Shown piece by piece: positions 15,783 to 18,189 of a stretch of 18,189 bases of DNA. The position numbers and the translations under genes are program-made. The stretch's first letter is position 1. Every line of letters begins with the position of its first letter. The stretch comes from Bacteroidota bacterium (GTDB taxonomy: Bacteria; Bacteroidota; Bacteroidia; NS11-12g; UBA9320): assembly GCA_024638525.1 (NCBI GenBank), contig JAHEKB010000015.1, positions 1 through 18,189 of the forward strand. Reading direction: 5' to 3'. The notes under the pieces were generated by a model. That model searched no databases. It saw only the letters and a program-made list of their open reading frames with translations, and had not been told where the DNA came from.

Positions 15783-15969
15783 GTCCGTGGCGCCGGACGG
15801 GCTCTTGCTCACCGCCGCAAGGGCTCCTTCATTTTCTCCTTGATGAGAAAACGAAGCAAAAGAATCAAGGCCTACGCCAATTCACTTTCACTCACTTTAC
15901 AAAGCCCAAGTGCGGCCGGGTGATCTCCTCAGCTTCCTTCGGAGCTTCGCGGTCTTACTAGGGCTTTGT
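15783..15969. repeat. Structured intergenic element of four successive hairpins
   Basis: The inverted repeats in order are: GTCCG/CGGAC at 15783-15798; CTTGC/GCAAG at 15804-15820, inside hairpin repeat copy 2 (15804-15825); CCTTGAT/ATCAAGG at 15838-15870; and ACAAAGCCC/GGGCTTTGT (15899-15907 with 15961-15969), which continues inward with AGT/ACT after one mismatch and encloses a GC-rich branch around AGCTTCCTTCGGAGCT. The last arm is followed by TTTTGTT, so it may end bestrophin transcription. The arrangement resembles dispersed intergenic repeats of Bacteroidota genomes, but only a genome search could confirm that. Confidence 0.6.
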
Positions 15970-16061
15970 TTTGTTCGTTGAAAGTTCAAAGGCTTGGCCG
16001 ACAATCTAGACTTGACCTATTTGGTTCTAATTTTATGTTTCTCCAAAGCCTCGGGAAAGGG

Positions 16062-16165
16062 AAACCAGTTCCCCGTTCCCGTTTCCCGTTCCCGGCTCCG
16101 GCTGACGGCTCCGGAAACCGGCTCACTGTTTACGTCCCCGTTCCTGTAAACTGTTCCTGTTCCGG
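16062..16165. repeat. GC-rich degenerate heptamer tract (GTTCCCG-like)
   Basis: Successive units such as GTTCCCC, GTTCCCG, TTTCCCG, TTCCCGG and GTTCCTG appear at about 7-base spacing. The octamer GGCTCCGG occurs twice, and an inverted repeat GTTTAC/GTAAAC spans 16128-16151. The tract ends just before the SDR stop codon. Units are too short and too variable for CRISPR. Confidence 0.6.
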
Positions 16166-16169
16166 ATAC

Positions 16170-17591
16170 CTAAACCTTTTTGGTCAATGCGCCTAACATC
16201 CCATTGAATATGATGCCATGTAGTGGTTTTACTAGGTACCAATAGGCGCGACCCGCGATGCCGCGTGGTCTGAAGGTGGCGGTTTGGACGAGTTGGTCTC
16301 CTTCTTGTTTGAATTCCAACCAAGCTTCTCCAGGTAGTTTCATTTCGGCAAAAAGGAGCAGCCTTCCTTCTTCTCTATTGGCATAGAGTACACGCCAAAA
16401 ATCCAAGGCATCTCCGGCTGCTAAGCTACTTTGATTGGTGCGACCTCGCCTGAGTCCAACGCCGCCGACAAGCTTGTCTAAATAGCCCCTTATTCGCCAC
16501 AGGCCATTGCCGAAGTACCAGCCGTTTATTCCACCAATGCTCCAAAGTTTGTTCAAGGTTTTATCCCTATCCACGATATCCTCTTTGCGTTCATCTTTGA
16601 AGCAACCAAACTGAGGGACCTCTATAAAATCAGAAATATTAAAGTCTGTACCGCTACTTGAATAGGCGTCTTTCCAGCTGGAGAGTATGGCGTTGCGCTC
16701 TATGCGGTCAAAGGCCCTTTCCAGTGATTCGCTATAGCTGATGGTCTTAATGCCTAACATCTTTTTCAAAGCATCGTCTTTGCAGACCACTTCTACCTTC
16801 ATGCTATCTACCAATGAGGTGGCCAAACTGTACGAAATAGATGTCACGAAATAAAGCCAGTAGCTAGAAAGTCTGGGCGTCATAACCGGAACTGTCCATA
16901 TTCGCCTTTTGAGCTTACGCACTTTGGCCAAAGCCAATAACATTTCCTTATAGGTCAAGACCTCATCTCCGCCTATATCATAAGGATGGCCATAGGTTTC
17001 TTCTACCAGTAAGCTAGCTGTCAAGAATTGGAGCACATCAGAAACAGCAATCGGTTGGCATTTGGTTAACAGCCATTTGGGTGTGACCATCACAGGCAGT
17101 TTTTCGACCAGATCGCGCATGATTTCAAAGGATGCACTTCCAGAACCGATGATGATTCCAGCGCGGAGGCAGGTAAATCCGTAATCACCCTTGGCCAATT
17201 CATCTTCTACATTTTTGCGTGATTCCAAATGCTTAGAAAGCACATCCTCATTCACTATGCCACTCAGATAGATCAGTTGTTTTACATCTGTTTCCTTTAA
17301 AGCTTCACGCATATTGATGGCGCACTTTTGCTCCATCCGCTGGTAGTCTCTGGTGGAGCTCATGGAATGAACCAGGTAATAGGCCACATCTATCTCTTTG
17401 GGAATCTTCTTTAAGGAATGCTGGTCAAAGAGATCCATTTCCAAGACCGTAATATTATTGACCAGAGAAGAAGAAGGGTTAAAGCGGTCTTTGTCGCGCA
17501 CTGCACAATAGACATGATGTCCATCCTTAACCAATAGAGGTAAGAGCCGTTTGCCGATATATCCCGTTGAGCCGGTGAGTAAGATGTTCAT
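16170..17591 (-). CDS. SDR-family oxidoreductase with C-terminal DUF2867 domain
   Basis: The 473-residue protein combines an atypical short-chain dehydrogenase (NAD(P)-binding, complex I/NmrA-like branch) with a DUF2867 domain. The N-terminal Rossmann motif GSTGYIGKRL (7-16) is intact, followed by MDLFD, YYLVHSM (71-77), IYLSGIV (107-113) and LRAGIIIGSGS (142-152), in the pattern of this SDR branch; a classical Tyr-x-x-x-Lys pair is not obvious. From about residue 325 the DUF2867 region is marked by LWSIGGINGWYFGNGLWRIRG, GDALDFWRVL and KLPGEAWLEF. This fusion is frequent in Bacteroidota and other bacteria; its substrate is unknown. ATG at 17591 gives the expected MNILLTGSTG start. The gene is monocistronic as far as can be seen, and its 3' end abuts a repeat tract. 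Confidence 0.93.
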   Translation of the reverse strand: MNILLTGSTGYIGKRLLPLLVKDGHHVYCAVRDKDRFNPSSSLVNNITVLEMDLFDQHSLKKIPKEIDVAYYLVHSMSSTRDYQRMEQKCAINMREALKETDVKQLIYLSGIVNEDVLSKHLESRKNVEDELAKGDYGFTCLRAGIIIGSGSASFEIMRDLVEKLPVMVTPKWLLTKCQPIAVSDVLQFLTASLLVEETYGHPYDIGGDEVLTYKEMLLALAKVRKLKRRIWTVPVMTPRLSSYWLYFVTSISYSLATSLVDSMKVEVVCKDDALKKMLGIKTISYSESLERAFDRIERNAILSSWKDAYSSSGTDFNISDFIEVPQFGCFKDERKEDIVDRDKTLNKLWSIGGINGWYFGNGLWRIRGYLDKLVGGVGLRRGRTNQSSLAAGDALDFWRVLYANREEGRLLLFAEMKLPGEAWLEFKQEGDQLVQTATFRPRGIAGRAYWYLVKPLHGIIFNGMLGALTKKV

Positions 17592-17912
17592 TTGGTTGTA
17601 GGGCTAAGGTCGCCTTTTTAAAGAACATCGCGTGGAGGGTTTGGTTTTTGGTCTATAAGATCCGAGGATCTTTTTGGGTTTGAATTAATTGTGGAGCTGC
17701 CGGCCCCACAAAGCATTTGTATCTATCAGATTTTTAAGCATTTACGAGCCTCAAATTTATTCAATTTTGTTTTAGTGAACAAGGATTTGGCTCCAAGAAA
17801 GCGGGGGCTAAATGATTGTTGGAATAGTTATGATTTAACAACATTGAACATTCTATGGTTGACACATCATTTACTTTAATACGAATAATAGAATTAATTT
17901 AGCAAAATACCC
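17592..17912. other. 321-bp intergenic region with divergent promoters expected
   Basis: This region lies between the start of the SDR gene (-) and the WD40-like gene (+). It holds a short palindrome AGATCC-GA-GGATCT followed by five T (17658-17675), a GC stem-loop GTGG...CCAC at 17691-17709, and an AT-rich stretch with a candidate promoter. The 62-codon frame at 17691-17879 starts with GTG inside the stem-loop and shows no domain or signal, so I do not call it a gene. Confidence 0.5.
17859..17889 (+). promoter_or_regulatory. Candidate promoter for the WD40-like gene
   Basis: TTGACA at 17859-17864 is followed by AATAAT at 17884-17889, 19 bases later, 23 bases before the ATG at 17913. The hexamer pair and the surrounding GAATAATAGA repeat what is seen before yceI, with a 2-base longer spacer. 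The spacing is long for sigma-70, so this is tentative. Confidence 0.3.
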
Positions 17913-18189
17913 ATGAACTTGAAGTCCCTTCTATTTCTAGTATTGAGTTTCTGCATGCTAGATAGCTATGGGCAAGAAGCAAGGATGGTATTGCCTACAG
18001 GATTTGACGGCGAAATAGAGGAAGTGAAACTCAGTCCTGATCAAGAAACCTTAGTTGCATTAACTGCAAATAGTACATGGACTGTATGGAATGCAACTGC
18101 GGGAAAAGAGCTTTTCAGAATTGATGAATCTATTTGCCCTATTGACTCTTTAGAATATTCTGAGGATGGATTATATCTATTTGCAATAG
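17913..18189 (+). CDS. Secreted WD40-repeat-like protein, 3'-truncated by window edge
   Basis: The frame starts at ATG 17913 and stays open to the right edge (92 codons). The N-terminus is a signal peptide: MNLK, a hydrophobic core LLFLVLSFCML, and a probable cleavage site after SYG before Gln21. The mature part begins a beta-propeller repeat of WD40 type: FDGEIEEVKLSPDQETLVALTA, then WTVWNATAGKELFRI, where TVWNATAGKEL matches the usual xxxWDxxTGKEL strand, and a second repeat opens with IDSLEYSEDGLYLFA. It is exported to the periplasm or beyond. In Bacteroidota such N-terminal propellers are sometimes fused to caspase-like peptidase or other domains, but the rest of the gene is outside the window, so no function is assigned. 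Confidence 0.8.
   Translation, partial: MNLKSLLFLVLSFCMLDSYGQEARMVLPTGFDGEIEEVKLSPDQETLVALTANSTWTVWNATAGKELFRIDESICPIDSLEYSEDGLYLFAI

Larger units (their letters stand above)
15759..16169. other. 411-bp gene-free convergent intergenic region
   Basis: This region lies between the 3' ends of the bestrophin gene and the SDR gene. Its first half (15783-15969) is a series of hairpins; its end (16062-16165) is a GC-rich degenerate heptamer tract. The open frame at 15966-16196 follows the repeat composition and has no protein-like features. No RNA gene of a known class was recognised. Confidence 0.7.

Noticed and set aside
16062..16165. CRISPR array
   Set aside because: The units are about 7 bp and degenerate, with no regular unique spacers and no cas genes nearby.
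15966..16196. 76-codon plus-strand frame in the convergent intergenic region
   Set aside because: Its sequence follows the GC-rich repeats (PVPRSRFPFPAP) and runs into the SDR 3' end; no family resemblance.
17658..17675. Short AGATCC/GGATCT hairpin with T run as a terminator
   Set aside because: No plus-strand gene ends upstream; the stem is short and the site is in a divergent promoter region.
17691..17879. 62-codon plus-strand frame upstream of the WD40-like gene
   Set aside because: It has a GTG start inside a stem-loop, overlaps the candidate promoter, and no domain or signal peptide is visible.

Overview
The window looks like ordinary chromosome of a free-living, probably aquatic or marine, member of the Bacteroidota, most likely a Cytophagia-type organism. 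The evidence is a SusC/SusD pair, signal-peptidase-II lipoproteins in the Bacteroidota style, almost no Shine-Dalgarno sequences, occasional TAnnTTTG promoter elements, and a stand-alone PurQ subunit instead of one long fused FGAM synthase. The class assignment is inference. No rRNA, tRNA, CRISPR array, transposase or phage gene was seen.

Layout. Positions 2-2417 (+) hold a tight operon: a rhomboid protease cut by the left edge, a membrane-anchored endonuclease/exonuclease/phosphatase-fold protein, and a class I O-methyltransferase. Start and stop codons overlap at both junctions. A small lipoprotein (2607-3065, +) and a GTG-started glycosyltransferase-like gene (3117-4046, +) follow. The glycosyltransferase stop overlaps the stop of convergent purQ. 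purQ (4043-4738, -) lies behind a saccharopine-dehydrogenase-like oxidoreductase gene (4758-5960, -).

Positions 6096-13279 (-) form a compact polysaccharide utilisation locus, read right to left: SusC transporter, SusD, a three-part PKD/CBM-like surface lipoprotein and a family 16 endo-beta-glucanase lipoprotein. Together they should cleave a beta-1,3-glucan such as laminarin at the cell surface, capture the oligosaccharides and import them through the TonB-dependent channel. No regulator and no beta-glucosidase lie within the window. An intrinsic terminator sits between the surface lipoprotein and the GH16 gene. The GH16 reading frame has a clear lipoprotein signal peptide but no ATG, GTG or TTG ahead of it.

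From 13421 rightward (+) come yceI with its terminator, an OsmC-family peroxiredoxin gene and a bestrophin-family channel gene. The bestrophin gene is bracketed by two copies of a short GC-rich hairpin. Downstream of it is a 411-bp convergent intergenic region filled with hairpins and GC-rich heptamer-like repeats. An SDR-DUF2867 oxidoreductase gene (16170-17591, -) follows. The window ends in the start of a secreted WD40-like protein (17913 to the edge, +).

I see no clearly new multi-gene system. The points most worth checking are the start-less GH16 gene behind its terminator, the structured repeat element at 15783-15969 with its partial copy at 14571-14592, and the degenerate heptamer tract at 16062-16165.
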